Assembly (NCBI GenBank): GCA_033558025.1
Contig: JAUCEF010000005.1
Coordinates: 7,998,001-8,062,000, forward strand
DNA from: Phytophthora sp. 'mugwort'
Lineage: Eukaryota > Oomycota > Peronosporomycetes > Peronosporales > Peronosporaceae
DNA length: 64,000 bases
Direction of reading: 5' to 3'
Shown here one piece after another: positions 1 to 9,845 of this stretch. Under the pieces are notes generated by a model. The model was not told the DNA's origin. It worked only from the letters and a program-made list of their open reading frames with translations, and did not search any database. The position numbers and the translations under genes are program-made. Every line of letters starts with the position of its first letter. Position 1 is the stretch's first letter.

Positions 1-657
1 CCCGGCAAGAAGGTCTTCCTTCTCGGCGCGTACGTGGTAGTTGGTTGGACCTTTCATTGAGTGTGTGCTGATATGTGTTGCGTTTGTGTGCTTGTTGGTG
101 ACAGATCGCTGGGTGGATTAATGATCCTCCATGCGCTCAGCAAGGGCGGCCCGAAGCTAGTTGATGGCGCCGTTATTTTGTGTCCGGCGACGGAGATCCA
201 CAAGGCTTCGCGACCTTCGCACTTGATGGAGCTTATCGGTCGACTGCTGCAGGAGTACATGCCCAAGCTCCCGCTAGTAAAGGCCAACAGCGGAAAGAAC
301 AGCTCTCCGGAGATGGCTGCGGTTATCGACGCGGAGAAGCATGCGGATCCGCTATATTATCCCGGCAAGATGCGCGTTGGAACGGGACTTGCACTACTAG
401 AAGGTATCATGAGCATCCAGGACAAATTGCAGCACATTAAGACGCCGTACTTGCTACAGCACGGTACAGCAGACCAAGCCTGCAGTGTCACCGGCTCGGC
501 CGCACTCCACCTTAAGACTCGCAGCGCTGACAAAACCTTCAAGACTTACGAAGGGGGACATCACGATCTGGCCAGCGAGCCCCCTTGCATTCGTGATGCT
601 GTTGTACGCGACTTCGTGGCTTGGCTAGAAGATCATTCCAAGCCGCCGTCGATCTGA
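1..657 (+). CDS. Monoacylglycerol-lipase-like alpha/beta hydrolase (5' partial)
   Basis: Serine hydrolase of the alpha/beta-hydrolase fold, closest in style to monoglyceride lipase / serine aminopeptidase S33. The gene enters from the left edge. Exon codons 1-29 are followed by a 75-nt intron at 30-104 (GTACGT..ACAG). Splicing restores the nucleophile elbow G-A-S-L-G-G, which neither unspliced frame shows. The other triad members are visible downstream: Asp in QHGTADQACSV (about 460-480) and His in YEGGHHDLA (about 545-575). The protein ends ..HSKPPSI at TGA 655-657. It probably hydrolyses acyl glycerols or a similar ester; the substrate is not readable from sequence. An AATAAAA at about 786 could be its poly(A) signal. 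It converges on the SFT2-like gene at 852. The N-terminal part, with the oxyanion region, lies outside the window. Confidence 0.87.
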
Positions 658-851
658 GTGGCTAATGCCGAAACGTCATGCTTTAAGCACCCATTAGCAT
701 GAGCGTAACTGAACTGTTGCTTGGTAAACTTTTCGTTAAATGCAGCTCCGTGTTGTTCCCGTCACTACGTGTGGGTATCACTCACAATAAAAAAGCATTA
801 GATGGAAAAGAGAAAAACTGCAGGAACAACCATGCGGAGATAGCCGCGCGC

Positions 852-1640
852 TCATTTGCCGTCGATCTTGCCGTCCATAGCATCCACGAGGATGACCCTC
901 TTGGCCATATACTTGTGCAAGAACTTGCGGCCGAATGGGATGTACGACACGCTGTACCAGATCATGCTGAAGAACTGCACCAGCAGCAGCAGGATGACGA
1001 TGAACCAGTGCGAAGGCCAGAAGAAGGCCACAATGACCGTGAACGCCAGCGAGATCATCCAGGCGCGGCCTGTCAGGCTGCGCTTACGCGAGAGCATGCG
1101 CTTCTGAAGACGGTTTTGGCCCATGATGAAAATGAGGCTCGAGAAAGTGGCGACGTTGCTCAGCGAGTAGAAGAGCGCGTAGAAGCGCACATGGTGCACG
1201 CCCGTGAACAGGATCACCGTGGCAGCGAAAGCGAAGAGAGCGCTGAGCACGTAGCAACCGATGGCGCCCAGTGCGCGCTGGTTGAGCGTGAGCTGGTCGA
1301 ACTCGTCGCCGATGTCGTCCAGTAGTCCGTCCTCCTCGTCGCTGTCGGAGTCGCTTGAGTCTTTGCGGCGCGCCTTGGCCTTCTTCTTGTCCTCTTTGAT
1401 GTCGATGTGGAAGGCCCCCTTGGCCGAATCCAGCAAGCTGCTGGCGCTGCTCCCGTTCTCGGAGGTCGCCGTGCCCTGCTTGGTGGTCTTGTTGATGCTC
1501 TCCTTGGTCTGCTTCGTGGCTTTCTCGATGCTCTCCTGCGCCTTCTTGCTGGTCTTCTCCAGCTCCTGCTGCGTCTTCTTCGCGAAGTCCTCCAGCTTGT
1601 CGCTTGCCTTTTTGCTCTGCTCCTTCAGCTGGTCCATCAT
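852..1640 (-). CDS. SFT2-type Golgi vesicle transport membrane protein, copy 1
   Basis: 262 residues, no intron. Residues 1-60 are Lys/Glu/Gln/Ser-rich and helical with a coiled-coil look. Residues 85-105 are a charged Ser/Asp/Glu tract. Four membrane segments follow, at about 124-146, 152-174, 194-208 and 212-234, with the hydrophilic hairpin between segments 2 and 3 (MGQNRLQKRMLSRKR) and the closing SMIWYSVSYIPFGR that are typical of SFT2/GOT1 proteins. These proteins act with t-SNAREs in endosome-to-Golgi fusion. The family core is about 140 residues, so the N-terminal 120 residues are an extension. A second member lies 2.2 kb away at 3894 on the same strand. The two share the four-TM layout and the YxxSxIPxGR ending but differ in the N-terminal tail, so they are old paralogues. 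Confidence 0.9.
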   Translation of the reverse strand: MMDQLKEQSKKASDKLEDFAKKTQQELEKTSKKAQESIEKATKQTKESINKTTKQGTATSENGSSASSLLDSAKGAFHIDIKEDKKKAKARRKDSSDSDSDEEDGLLDDIGDEFDQLTLNQRALGAIGCYVLSALFAFAATVILFTGVHHVRFYALFYSLSNVATFSSLIFIMGQNRLQKRMLSRKRSLTGRAWMISLAFTVIVAFFWPSHWFIVILLLLVQFFSMIWYSVSYIPFGRKFLHKYMAKRVILVDAMDGKIDGK

Positions 1641-2169
1641 GGTGGCTCTACAAAAGCTTCGGCTACTTCAGGGGGATTTGGAAAGTGAGCTCCTCATACT
1701 GTATGAGTCATACCTGATTTGGTTATTTCGAACTTAATCGAGATTTCGTATCACGTGACCATCATTCTGTGGTTCTTCGGCATGGCATGCCTTCCACGCC
1801 TCTATCCATCACCCGAGCTCTATGGATTTCGGCTGTACAACCGCCTGGGGTGAGAGGGCAAACGCATGAACGGTAACGACCGATTTGGTAGTGTTTTAGT
1901 CGCCGGCACATGAACTCTGTCGCTTCTTCAGGCTGAGACGCAGCCGCCTGCTCGATTTCAACGTCGAGCGCGTGGCGAGGGTCTGTGTGGACAATTGTTC
2001 TTGTTACTGGCTGTACTATAATGCACGTGGGCAATAGACTACGACGGTGTTGTTAAATTGGTGCCCGTCAGGGATACAAGGGGCTAACGCAGTACTCAGC
2101 ATGGTCTAACAAGTCAAACTGAACTAATGCCTTTACAGAACGGATACCTGGCACGCTCTCTCGCTCTTC
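1641..2169. other. Intergenic, no gene seen
   Basis: Spacer between the start of the first SFT2-like gene and the end of the PH-domain gene, both on the minus strand. It should hold the SFT2 promoter. The short open frames here have no family features and I see no repeat or RNA gene. Confidence 0.6.
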
Positions 2170-3147
2170 TTAGCTGTTCGTGAGACGGGAGGTTTCTGGA
2201 CTGCGCGTTGCATTTTTTCCCCGCACAGTCTGCATGGCGAAGCGTAGTAGTTGCACCCAGCTTGCCGCCTCTCTTTCGTTCCTTGAACGCATGAGCAGCA
2301 TGTTGCCACTCCGGAACTCAATGCGGAAACCGCCGTGACCCATCATCTCGATCTTCGTTGCTGAGCGCAGATCTAGCTCACCGCGAGGACTTCGCCAATA
2401 GCTGCGCTTGTACAACCTGATGACGAACAGCTGGAAGTCCAAAGTACACCAGCGCTTGCTCCAGCTGCGTCGTAGCAGTGCGATGGATTCTCGGAGAACG
2501 AACAGGTTGCCACTGTACGGCGGCAGATCGAGCAGCGCAACCGGAGACGGAAGCGGTGGAAGGTTTACGAACTCGGGTGCGCTGTATCGGTCATCTAGGC
2601 TAGCTGGTGCTTTGCCAGCGTCTTCTGGGTAGAACGTTCGAAAGAAGACTCGCTGGAAGTGATACTTCTCGACGCGGATCACTTCAATCGCTTCTTTCAT
2701 GCAGGCCAGTTCGTTTTCGAGCTCGGCCATGTCCTCGTCGTCCAGCTCTAGACTCTTCACCTTGAGACGATCCTCGCGCTCCATCTCCAGCAAATCGTCT
2801 TCTGTCACGGGGTTTCCGTCGTCATCCAACAGCGTGAATCGTCCTGAGTCGGTGCGATGTAGTTCGCTACGCATGCGGCTGCTTGGAACCTTGCTCTTCG
2901 AGCCAAAAGGGTAGACCGTTGCTCGCTCTAATGGGTCAAATGTGTCGAGACTCTCGCGGTCATCCCAAAACTCATCCAGGCCGACGTTTTCGCGAAACAT
3001 TTGCACAGTGTTGGCATTGTCACTCACATCGAAGTAGCCATGCGCTTCGAAGAACGCGAGGCCGTCCGGTGCTCGGTCTTCATAGACGTCGAGTAGATGT
3101 CGATCAAAAGGAGTAACCATTTCTCCAGCACTGGCTAGGCGACGCAT
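2170..3147 (-). CDS. PH-domain protein
   Basis: 325 residues, single exon. The N-terminal 210 residues are acidic and unrecognised, with a helical Glu-rich stretch at about 130-155. Residues about 212-310 read as a pleckstrin homology domain: an opening strand (SGNLFVLRES), the KRWCTLDFQLFVIRLYK strands, and a C-terminal helix with the invariant Trp (EREAASWVQLLRFAMQ). PH domains bind phosphoinositides or protein partners at membranes. The ligand cannot be told because the basic loop pattern is not diagnostic. The first ATG at 3147 gives MRRLASAGEMV; a second Met ten codons in is an alternative start. The gene lies between the two SFT2-like genes on the same strand, so all three might act in membrane traffic, but that is position only. 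Confidence 0.82.
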   Translation of the reverse strand: MRRLASAGEMVTPFDRHLLDVYEDRAPDGLAFFEAHGYFDVSDNANTVQMFRENVGLDEFWDDRESLDTFDPLERATVYPFGSKSKVPSSRMRSELHRTDSGRFTLLDDDGNPVTEDDLLEMEREDRLKVKSLELDDEDMAELENELACMKEAIEVIRVEKYHFQRVFFRTFYPEDAGKAPASLDDRYSAPEFVNLPPLPSPVALLDLPPYSGNLFVLRESIALLRRSWSKRWCTLDFQLFVIRLYKRSYWRSPRGELDLRSATKIEMMGHGGFRIEFRSGNMLLMRSRNEREAASWVQLLRFAMQTVRGKNATRSPETSRLTNS

Positions 3148-3893
3148 GGTGGCTAGTCAATGGGCTGCAGCCCGAACGGTATGGGAAGGTGGTTGTGCGC
3201 GACTTTTTCAAACAAGACGAGAAAGCATTTGAGCGCCAGCAGGCAGCGCTGGCTTGGCTGTAATCGGCAAAGACAAGAAAAGCTGGAATGGAGCACATGG
3301 CGATGAGCGAGACGAACCACGTGCTCGCTATTACGACATCGGGCTGGGGTTGATCTCAATATCGCGAGGCGATCAGCGCGCCAAATCCGGTGGGTGGGAG
3401 ATATTTCGGCCATATTACTTTGGACGAATGGCAAGCTTCTCACCGCCAAGTATCCTCGTTTGTATTCTGGGGAATGCCGTTGAAGTTGTTTATAGCTAAA
3501 AGACAAGAGAGGCTGGGCTAGAAAATTGCTGGTAGGCATATACAATATTAATAGACTAAATTATACTTCAAGAAGTACTAATAATAGGCAACAATAGTCA
3601 AAAATGCTTCCTTCTTTTGTTAAATGAAGTATTTTTCAGTAGAGATCTCAATTTTAGATCTCTACTTTTAAGTAAATGTGTAGTCTTATTAGCCCTCTCT
3701 CGTTTTCTGGGCACTTGCCATACATGTGCGAGACAAACCCGATATACTTACAGTATTCACCAAAATGTCTACCGTCCCGCACACTGCATGGCCGGCCAGT
3801 TACTCAAAAAGCTACCACACTTACAGTCACGGTCAATACATGCATGCAGTTATGTCATTTTATAAAATTATCCTCAGCGAGGGTGTCAGGTAC
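3148..3893. other. Intergenic, no gene seen
   Basis: About 750 bp, AT-rich in its right half (3540-3860). It should contain the PH-gene promoter and the 3' end of the second SFT2-like gene. Short frames on both strands show no conserved motif. Confidence 0.6.
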
Positions 3894-4634
3894 CTAGCTT
3901 GTGGCATAGCTGGCGGCTTTGGAGCAGCCCTTCCGTAGAATCGCTCGGCCGTACGGGATGAACGAGGCGCCGTACCAGAGCATCGCGGCGTACTGAATAA
4001 TCACCAACAGTAGTACAAGTGGTCCTGCCTTGGGAAAGCCAAAAGCTATGATGAGCGTCGTGACCATGGCGCCCATCCAGACGCAGCAGGCCACGCGTCG
4101 GACGGGCATGCACATGACCTTCAGCTGTCGCATGGGGCCAATCAGGAACAGTGAGCTGCCGATGCTGCAGACGCTGCCCAGTGTGTAGAAGAAGGCGAAC
4201 TGCTTGAGATGTTTGGGGCCGCCCCACATCATGAGTGTAGACAGGAAGCCGCAGAGTACGCCGAACAGGTAGCAGCCGATGGCGCCGTAGAGTCGCTGGC
4301 GCTTGGTGAGGCCGCACTCTTGGCCCAGCTCGTTCAAAAGTCCTTCCTTCTCTTGGTTTCCGTTCGATGGTGACTTGCCTCCTTCCAGGTCGCTCTCATT
4401 GGACGTTTCTGCTCCGCTGGCTAGCGACGACGAGGAGCACGAGGACTTGACCACGGTCGGCACCTTGATGTTGAGCGCGCCCGCCTTCGCCTGGAGAGCC
4501 GCCGACCCTTTCTGTGTTGTGTCCTTGAGCGAACTGGCGAGGCTAGACTTCTGCGCAGCGTCCTTGAGCGAGCCTGCCGTGTCCAGCGCCAGTGCTGCTG
4601 CCTGCGTCGTCTTGGCCTTCAACTGCTCCAGCAT
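3894..4634 (-). CDS. SFT2-type Golgi vesicle transport membrane protein, copy 2
   Basis: 246 residues from MLEQLKAKT. An in-frame upstream ATG at 4685 (MRYFKCRQ..) exists, but MLEQLK aligns with MMDQLKEQ of the paralogue, so 4634 is preferred. The open frame continues to 5135 only because CSN2 coding sequence lies opposite. The N-terminal tail is Ala/Lys/Ser-rich. Membrane segments lie at about 116-138, 145-167, 184-200 and 204-226, with the family marks RLYGAIGCYLFGVL, the PMRQLKVMCMPVRR hairpin and LWYGASFIPYGR. Predicted role: tetraspanning Golgi/endosome protein in retrograde vesicle fusion. It is divergently oriented to CSN2 with only about 145 bp between start codons. Confidence 0.9.
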   Translation of the reverse strand: MLEQLKAKTTQAAALALDTAGSLKDAAQKSSLASSLKDTTQKGSAALQAKAGALNIKVPTVVKSSCSSSSLASGAETSNESDLEGGKSPSNGNQEKEGLLNELGQECGLTKRQRLYGAIGCYLFGVLCGFLSTLMMWGGPKHLKQFAFFYTLGSVCSIGSSLFLIGPMRQLKVMCMPVRRVACCVWMGAMVTTLIIAFGFPKAGPLVLLLVIIQYAAMLWYGASFIPYGRAILRKGCSKAASYATS

Positions 4635-4778
4635 ATTGAGCCTCTTGATGCTTCTTGACAACTGACGACACTTGAAATACCGCATGGTGATTTCAGCCAA
4701 TCCTGTCTTGTTTTCTATATCACCAATCATAACGCATTTTACAAGCTTCACTTTCTTTCGTATCCATCCTAAGGCATC
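4635..4778. promoter_or_regulatory. Short divergent promoter, SFT2-like / CSN2
   Basis: Only 144 bp separate the start codons of two divergent genes, so both core promoters must lie here. On the plus strand TCACTTT at 4748-4754 fits the oomycete initiator core (TCAYTYY) about 25 nt before the CSN2 ATG. No TATA box is evident. The assignment of the initiator is by motif only. Confidence 0.5.
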
Positions 4779-6430
4779 ATGTCGGACTCGGAGGAATATG
4801 AATACGAGTACGACAGCGATGAGCAGTTTGACAGCGACGAGCAGGGATCGGCCGTCGACGTCGGGGACAATGAGGCCGCCCAGCAGCGCAGCGCCGCACG
4901 CGAGGCGCAGATCGTGCTGGAGAACACGTTCTACGAGGCGGAGGACTTCCGCCAGCGCGGGGACCTGACGAAGGCGATTGAGTACTTCCAGCGCGTGGTG
5001 GTGATGGAGAATGAGGCGGCGCCCCTTGAGGAGCGCAAGTGGAGCTTTCAGGCACTGGAGCATGTGGTCAAGATCTGCGTGAGCCGGCGCCAGTGGGAGG
5101 AGATGCTGCGCCACTACGAGCAGATGCTGGAGCACTTGGCGTACGTGACGCGAAACGAGAGCACGGAATCGATTTCATCCATCCTGGACGTGGTCTCCAG
5201 CGCCACGGGCAAGGAGGAGGAGAAAGACAGCGCCAAGTACACGTCCAAGATGTACGAGCTTACGCTAGACAAGCTCAAGGACGTTAACAATGATCGACTT
5301 TGGTTCAGCATGAATGTCAAGCTGGGCAAGCTTTATCTCGACATGCAGGAGTTCGACCAGCTGCAGAAATTACTTAACCAGCTCTATGACTACTGTCAGA
5401 CGCCCGATGGCGTGCATGACAACTCGAAGGCCACATCACTGCTGGATGTCTACGCGCTGGAGATCCAGGTAACGCCTTTACAGAGAGAACGTGATATCTG
5501 GACAGCAGTCAAGAACTCAAACGCTGTTGGTGTGTTATTGTTGATGACGTAGCTGTGTGTCGCGACCAAGAACAGTGCCAAGATGCGCGTTATCTACCCG
5601 AAGACGCTGGATCTGGATGCTGCCGTCGCTGACCCGCGGATTATGGGGTTCGTATTATTGTCCTGGCAGCAGATTTCGTAGTCGGATGGTGACTAACTTG
5701 GTTTTGTATGTTACAGAGTTATTCGTGAGGAAGGTGGCAAGATGTACTTGGAGGAGAAGGAGTGGATGCTGGCCTACAACGAGTTCTTTGAGAGCTTCCG
5801 CAACTACCAGGAAGCGGGTAACTCGCGTGCGACACAGTGCCTCAAGTATGTTGTTCTAGCCAACATGCTGACGAGCTCAGATATCAATCCGTTTGACTCG
5901 CGAGAAGCGAAAGTTTATCAAGATGTTGAGGAGATTGGCGCAATGTTGCTGTTACGCGGAGCCTACGAGACCAACGACATTGTACAGTTCGAGAAGATCT
6001 TGAAGAACTCGAAGTACAAGCTGTTGAGTGATCCTATCATGAAACGGTATCTGAACCCGTTGTTGCGCAATATCCGCTGCCAGGTTATGAAGAAGCTCGT
6101 GTGTCCGTACCAGGCAATTCGCATTGAGAGCCTTTCGAAAAGCATGAACATTACCTCGGTGGATGTTGAAGATATCGCCGTTGCACTCATTCAGAACCTC
6201 GAGTTGGATGCCAAGATCGACCAAAGTCGGGGATTTCTCGTGCTGCAGACCCGACAAAAGTGCGCTGTCTTGTTCGTGTCTCTTGTACCTTGCTGTTCTT
6301 TATTCTCACAGTGTATATTACTTGTAGGGCACGCGATGCTAGCAAGATGTACGACGCATTGGACCGATGGACACGGGCGCTTGCATCGACGCATGCAACG
6401 ATCGCTGCGCGAGTGGCGGCACATCCGTGA
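4779..6430 (+). CDS. CSN2: COP9 signalosome subunit 2
   Basis: Four exons: 4779-5468, 5553-5647, 5717-6259 and 6328-6430, joined by introns of 84, 69 and 68 nt. All three joins keep frame and restore family sequence (LEIQ|LCVATKNS, DPRIMG|VIREEGG, TRQK|ARDASKMYDALD), giving 476 residues against about 443 in animals. The N-terminus is acidic (MSDSEEYEYEYDSDEQ), as in CSN2. TPR-like helices follow (KLGKLYLDMQEFDQLQ; SCQTDDG-like CQTPDGVHD), then the PCI region (TCLKYVVLANML-like, SDINPFDSREAK, LLRNIRCQVMKKL). CSN2 scaffolds the CSN complex, which removes Nedd8 from cullins, and it contacts the cullin-Rbx1 arm. The third intron has a weaker donor (GTGCGC). The unspliced frame gives a false tail to 6524. 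Confidence 0.96.
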
Positions 6431-6616
6431 GTTGTTTGGTTCGTGTTGCAAACTTAAACTCGAGCAAGGTGCCCGCGAGGGCTTATTGGTCACAACAAGT
6501 GTGACAGGAAGAAAGTGCGAGTAGTTCAGCCATCTCGCCCAAGCAAATGCAAGCCGAAATACAGAAGTTCTATCTATTGCTCGTCTAAGTCAGGCCAGTC
6601 TCGCATGTTGCATCCA

Positions 6617-8076
6617 CTAAGCAAGATGGCATTGCGCGTTGTGATCCTTGATATGTGTCACCACCGCCTCATCGGAAGTGGTTGAAGGCACCACCTGGTA
6701 CAAAGCGCGAGAGGCCAGTCCAGCGAGAGTAGCGGAGTTAGATACGATTAGCGTCTCGCAATTGCGGGTTTCAATTCGGTTGCCAGCGGGAAGCGCCTTC
6801 GCACCAACGTCGGCCGATGAGATCACCTTGAATTTCGCTCCATTATTCGCAAACTGGTCGAGTACCGCCTGCGTGGACGGTACCGTGTAGTTAGTGACGA
6901 TGCTGATGTTTTCAGCGCCCACGAGCGGCACCAAAGCATCGAGCAGCTCATGGCGCTGGATCGCAGTGCCAGTTGGAACGTCGACAATTTTGCCATTGCT
7001 GGTCGTTTCAAGGAGGATGTCCAAGTCCACAAGCACGAACAGAATGGGAACCGAAAGCGGCGTAGCGAAGAATCGGACGGTGGGATTGATGATGACATGA
7101 CGGCTCTGAATGAGCTTCAGATCGCAGTCCTTTCCGCCAAGTTTCAGCGTGATACGAAGCACGTCTTGAATCGTCGAAATGACATTCTCCAATGCACGCT
7201 TGAAGTCGTCTGGGAAGCGATAAAGCCAAGCCAGCAGGAGCGCCGCGAACAGGTCGCCCGTTCCAGTGTAGTAGCTGTCAATCCATGGGAAGCGCACTTC
7301 GTACTGCTCGCAGCGAGGCATATCTCCATTGACAGCGCTGAAGATGACCTTGCTGCCAATGACCACCAGCTCCTTTTGCGTCTCGCCCTCGGAGGCCTCC
7401 TGGAAGCTACTGATCACCACGACCTTTGGTCCCAGAGTGTGGAGCTTCTTGCACGCACGCATAGCGTCCTTCACCGTACGCAGCTCCACCTCCGCCAGTA
7501 ACTCACACTCATACTGGTTGGGCGTTAGGACGTCGCAAATCGGCAGCACCTTGGAGCGGTACAAGGCCACTGCAGCAGCATTAAAAGATCTATCGTCAGC
7601 ACCACTCACAACCCCCGACTTTCTATAGTGTGGAACGTACCCAGCTCCAACGGCACGTAAAGCTTGCCCAGATCCCCCATCACCGGGTCACACACGTACA
7701 CGAAGCGCTCTGGGTGGGTCTGCGCCGCTCGGATCCGTTCGTACGCACGCACGATAGCGTCCAGCAGCGAGATGGAGCCGATATAACCCGTGAGCAGGTG
7801 GGTGTGCGCATCCCGCAGCAGGTCGTTAGTCTCCATGCCATCCAGCAGCTCGTGCAGCTCGTCGCCCGTGAGGCGGCGACCCGTGAACTTCTTGTAGCCC
7901 GTGTGGTTGGAAAACTGCACGCTATTGATGGGGTCCACGTCTATGCCCAGCAGCTGCAGCGGGAACACAGCGCTCTTGTTGCCTACGTATCCCTGCACCA
8001 CGTGTGACTGGATGCTCAGCACGCGGCCGCCGTCGTCGACCACCTCCAGCTCCTGCTGTTGCTGCTCCATGGCCAT
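6617..8076 (-). CDS. Pyridoxal kinase with C-terminal extension
   Basis: Two exons on the minus strand, 8076-7641 and 7569-6617, with a 71-nt intron (GTACGT..TGCAG). The join gives YVPLELVALYRSKVLP, matching the family's YVP(D/E)DLLPVYREKVVP; 462 residues in total. Kinase marks are SHVVQGYVGNKSAVFPLQ, NSVQFSNHTGY, VYVCDPVMGD, CDVLTPNQYECELL and TGTGDLFAALLLAW with the catalytic Asp at about 251. The enzyme phosphorylates pyridoxal, pyridoxamine and pyridoxine in the cytosol. The known family ends near residue 320. Here about 140 more residues follow (FVLVDLDILLETT.. to ..HNAQCHLA), in frame and without breaks. Their role is unknown; a degenerate HAD-like fold is only a guess. It converges on CSN2. 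Confidence 0.93.
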
Positions 8077-8233
8077 GGTGAACTGCGGTCGGTCTCTTGG
8101 TCACCGCAAAACCTGAAACCAATCTACACAATTGTGTAAATGTTAGGTCACAGGGATTGGCAGGCCTCTCATAAATAGGCGGTGTGCTACGAAAAGGAAA
8201 AAAAAAAACTAAATTAAGATTTTGAAAACGCCA

Positions 8234-8266
8234 TTTACAGACATCTGGGGCCCAGATGTCTGTAAA
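8234..8266. repeat. Perfect 16-bp palindrome with 1-nt centre
   Basis: TTTACAGACATCTGGG, one G, then its exact reverse complement. It marks the left edge of repeat block A, just after the pyridoxal kinase promoter. It could be fused transposon ends (tip-to-tip TIRs) or a hairpin site. No partner copy was seen elsewhere in the window. Confidence 0.8.
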
Positions 8267-8277
8267 CAGATTCTGGA

Positions 8278-8829
8278 GTGAGACAGAAGTACTGGGTATT
8301 CACGCGATCCAGTAAGCTAAAAATAGCTTCAGACCGTGCAAAGCAAACCAAGTGTCTTCACTGCGGATTACGCCACAAGCAACATATAGTTTCAAAGAAT
8401 ACAAGCTCGGGTTCCTCGCAAATGCCCAAGAAACAAGCTTCTATGAAGAGACCAGTAGTCGTTAAGAGGAAAGGAACGATGATCCTCATGACAATTGAGC
8501 GAGTGTCACAAAGTTTCAACAATGGACTTGTTCAAAAGCTCATATCCAAACCTCAGCATCGCGAAGACTGAATTCCAAAGTACGAGAATGAGTTGGGGCT
8601 GCGCCCAATACCAACTGGCGACCCTCACGTTGTTTCGATAGCTGTATGCCGATTTTGTAAGATTTTCGGGCGTGCCCTACACCCAACTACAGCGTTCGCT
8701 CAACCCATGGCTCCTAAAACACGAAAACGAACCGAACGTGTAATGAAATTCGACAAATTTCATTGCGACAACATTGTTAGCCACTACTCGAAGCAGCACG
8801 CCACTAAGTGGGCCGAGTACGAGGCTTGA
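8278..8829 (+). pseudogene. Zinc-finger-like transposon remnant
   Basis: Two short open pieces (8278-8571 and 8593-8829) in different frames. The second has CRFCKIFGR followed about 45 residues on by HYSKQHATKWAEYEA, a Cys2-His2 arrangement in the style of the BED-type fingers that begin many hAT and related oomycete transposases. The first piece also has a CLHCG. No transposase core follows directly. The next 620 bp are noncoding, then copia sequence intervenes, and a hAT transposase body lies beyond it at 14,000-16,650. The remnant may be the severed N-terminus of that element, which is inference. Confidence 0.45.
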
Positions 8830-9449
8830 CCAATTAAGGGTGGGGAAAACGACATTTTTTTCGTCCTCCTCGCCATTATTTTGTCCGCGAAGACTGTTTA
8901 ATTCACACCGTCGAAAGCGATGACAGCGTTCTCAACCAAAAACCAAGAGCGATCAGCGGGCATCATTGAGCAACTACACCATGGACGGCCAACTGCAAGT
9001 AAAACTAAGCGCCTACTTCTAGATCTCAAAAAACGCCTATTTATAGATGAAGTAGGCGAAGTAGGCTGAGAGCCTATTTAGAAGAGGCCTTGGGATTATT
9101 GGATGCACTTATATTAGTACATGAATTAGTAATACTACTTATAACAAACTTCAAGGTGAATGCATATTACTATGCAGTACTAGTACTAGGTTAAATCGGA
9201 TTCGTATATTACTATTTATATACTATTTCTAAGGGATCAAGTTCAACTCCCATGAACCTTTAAAGGGCGCGCGCGCTCTGTGGATACACGACGAATGGGC
9301 GGCGTCTTTCCCTCTTTTTTTCCCGCTCACTTCTGGATCTCCGTCTTAAGATCAGCTCCGTTTCCAGCATGAAGTGCTCCAACGTTTAATGTGTTTTGAG
9401 CGCTGTGAAGGAGACATCTCCATGCGGTATTTGCGGTCGCCCTGTTCAT
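8830..9449. other. Noncoding spacer left of copia
   Basis: AT-rich and hairpin-prone at 9000-9240, with repeated GTAGGC and TACTA words, then GC-richer. No gene seen. The last five bases (TTCAT) are one copy of the copia target duplication. Confidence 0.6.
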
Positions 9450-9845
9450 TAAAAGTAGGAGAGGAAGAGCGTGCGGGGCGGGGCGAGTCGATGAAGAAGG
9501 CTTCTTGGCGAGGTTGCAAAATCAGAAGTGAGTGGGATTGATGTCGTTATTGTTCTCTACCTTCCTAGCTCACTTCTTCTACTGTCTTTGCTACGGTGAG
9601 TTTTCTAATCCCATCAGGTATCCCATATGTTTAGTGGGGAGATGCAAAAGTTGTCGTCAAAGCGGGGCTCGAACCCGCTAACTGCTGGCTCGCATAGAGA
9701 GACTAAACCAGCTGAGCTATAGAAAGCATTTGGTCTAATAATCATGAACGCGTATCCATACCAAAAACCGCATACTCACGCAAACCCACACATGCACAAC
9801 ATATGCAAACCGGCACTTCAGCACACGCAACATCACCTGCCAACA
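9450..9845 (-). repeat. Copia 3' LTR (full length, 396 bp)
   Basis: In element sense it starts TGTTGGCAGG and ends CCTACTTTTA. It keeps a 44-bp segment (9802-9845) that the 5' LTR lacks. It contains the tRNA-like A and B boxes described separately. Confidence 0.9.
9665..9719 (-). promoter_or_regulatory. tRNA-like pol III boxes inside the 3' LTR
   Basis: Minus strand: TAGCTCAGCTGG at 9719-9708 fits an A box and GGTTCGAGCCC at 9675-9665 fits a B box, with about 32 nt between. The B box sits in a perfect 5-bp T-arm (GCGGG..CCCGC). No paired acceptor stem is present, so this is tRNA-derived rather than a tRNA gene. Confidence 0.7.

Noticed and set aside
3894..5135. Single 413-residue minus-strand ORF
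   Set aside because: The N-terminal 167 residues are the antisense of CSN2 exon 1. The real SFT2-like start is 4634, which aligns with the paralogue.
6260..6524. CSN2 continuing to 6524 without the last intron
   Set aside because: Splicing 6260-6327 restores the conserved ARDASKMYDALDRWT ending and a stop at 6428-6430; the read-through has no family match.
7570..7609. Separate pyridoxal-kinase-like gene starting MSGADDRSF at 7609
   Set aside because: These codons are intron sequence; the exon join at 7641/7569 gives a continuous kinase.
9660..9725. tRNA genes inside the copia LTRs
   Set aside because: Only the T-arm pairs; repeated identically in each LTR; no acceptor stem.
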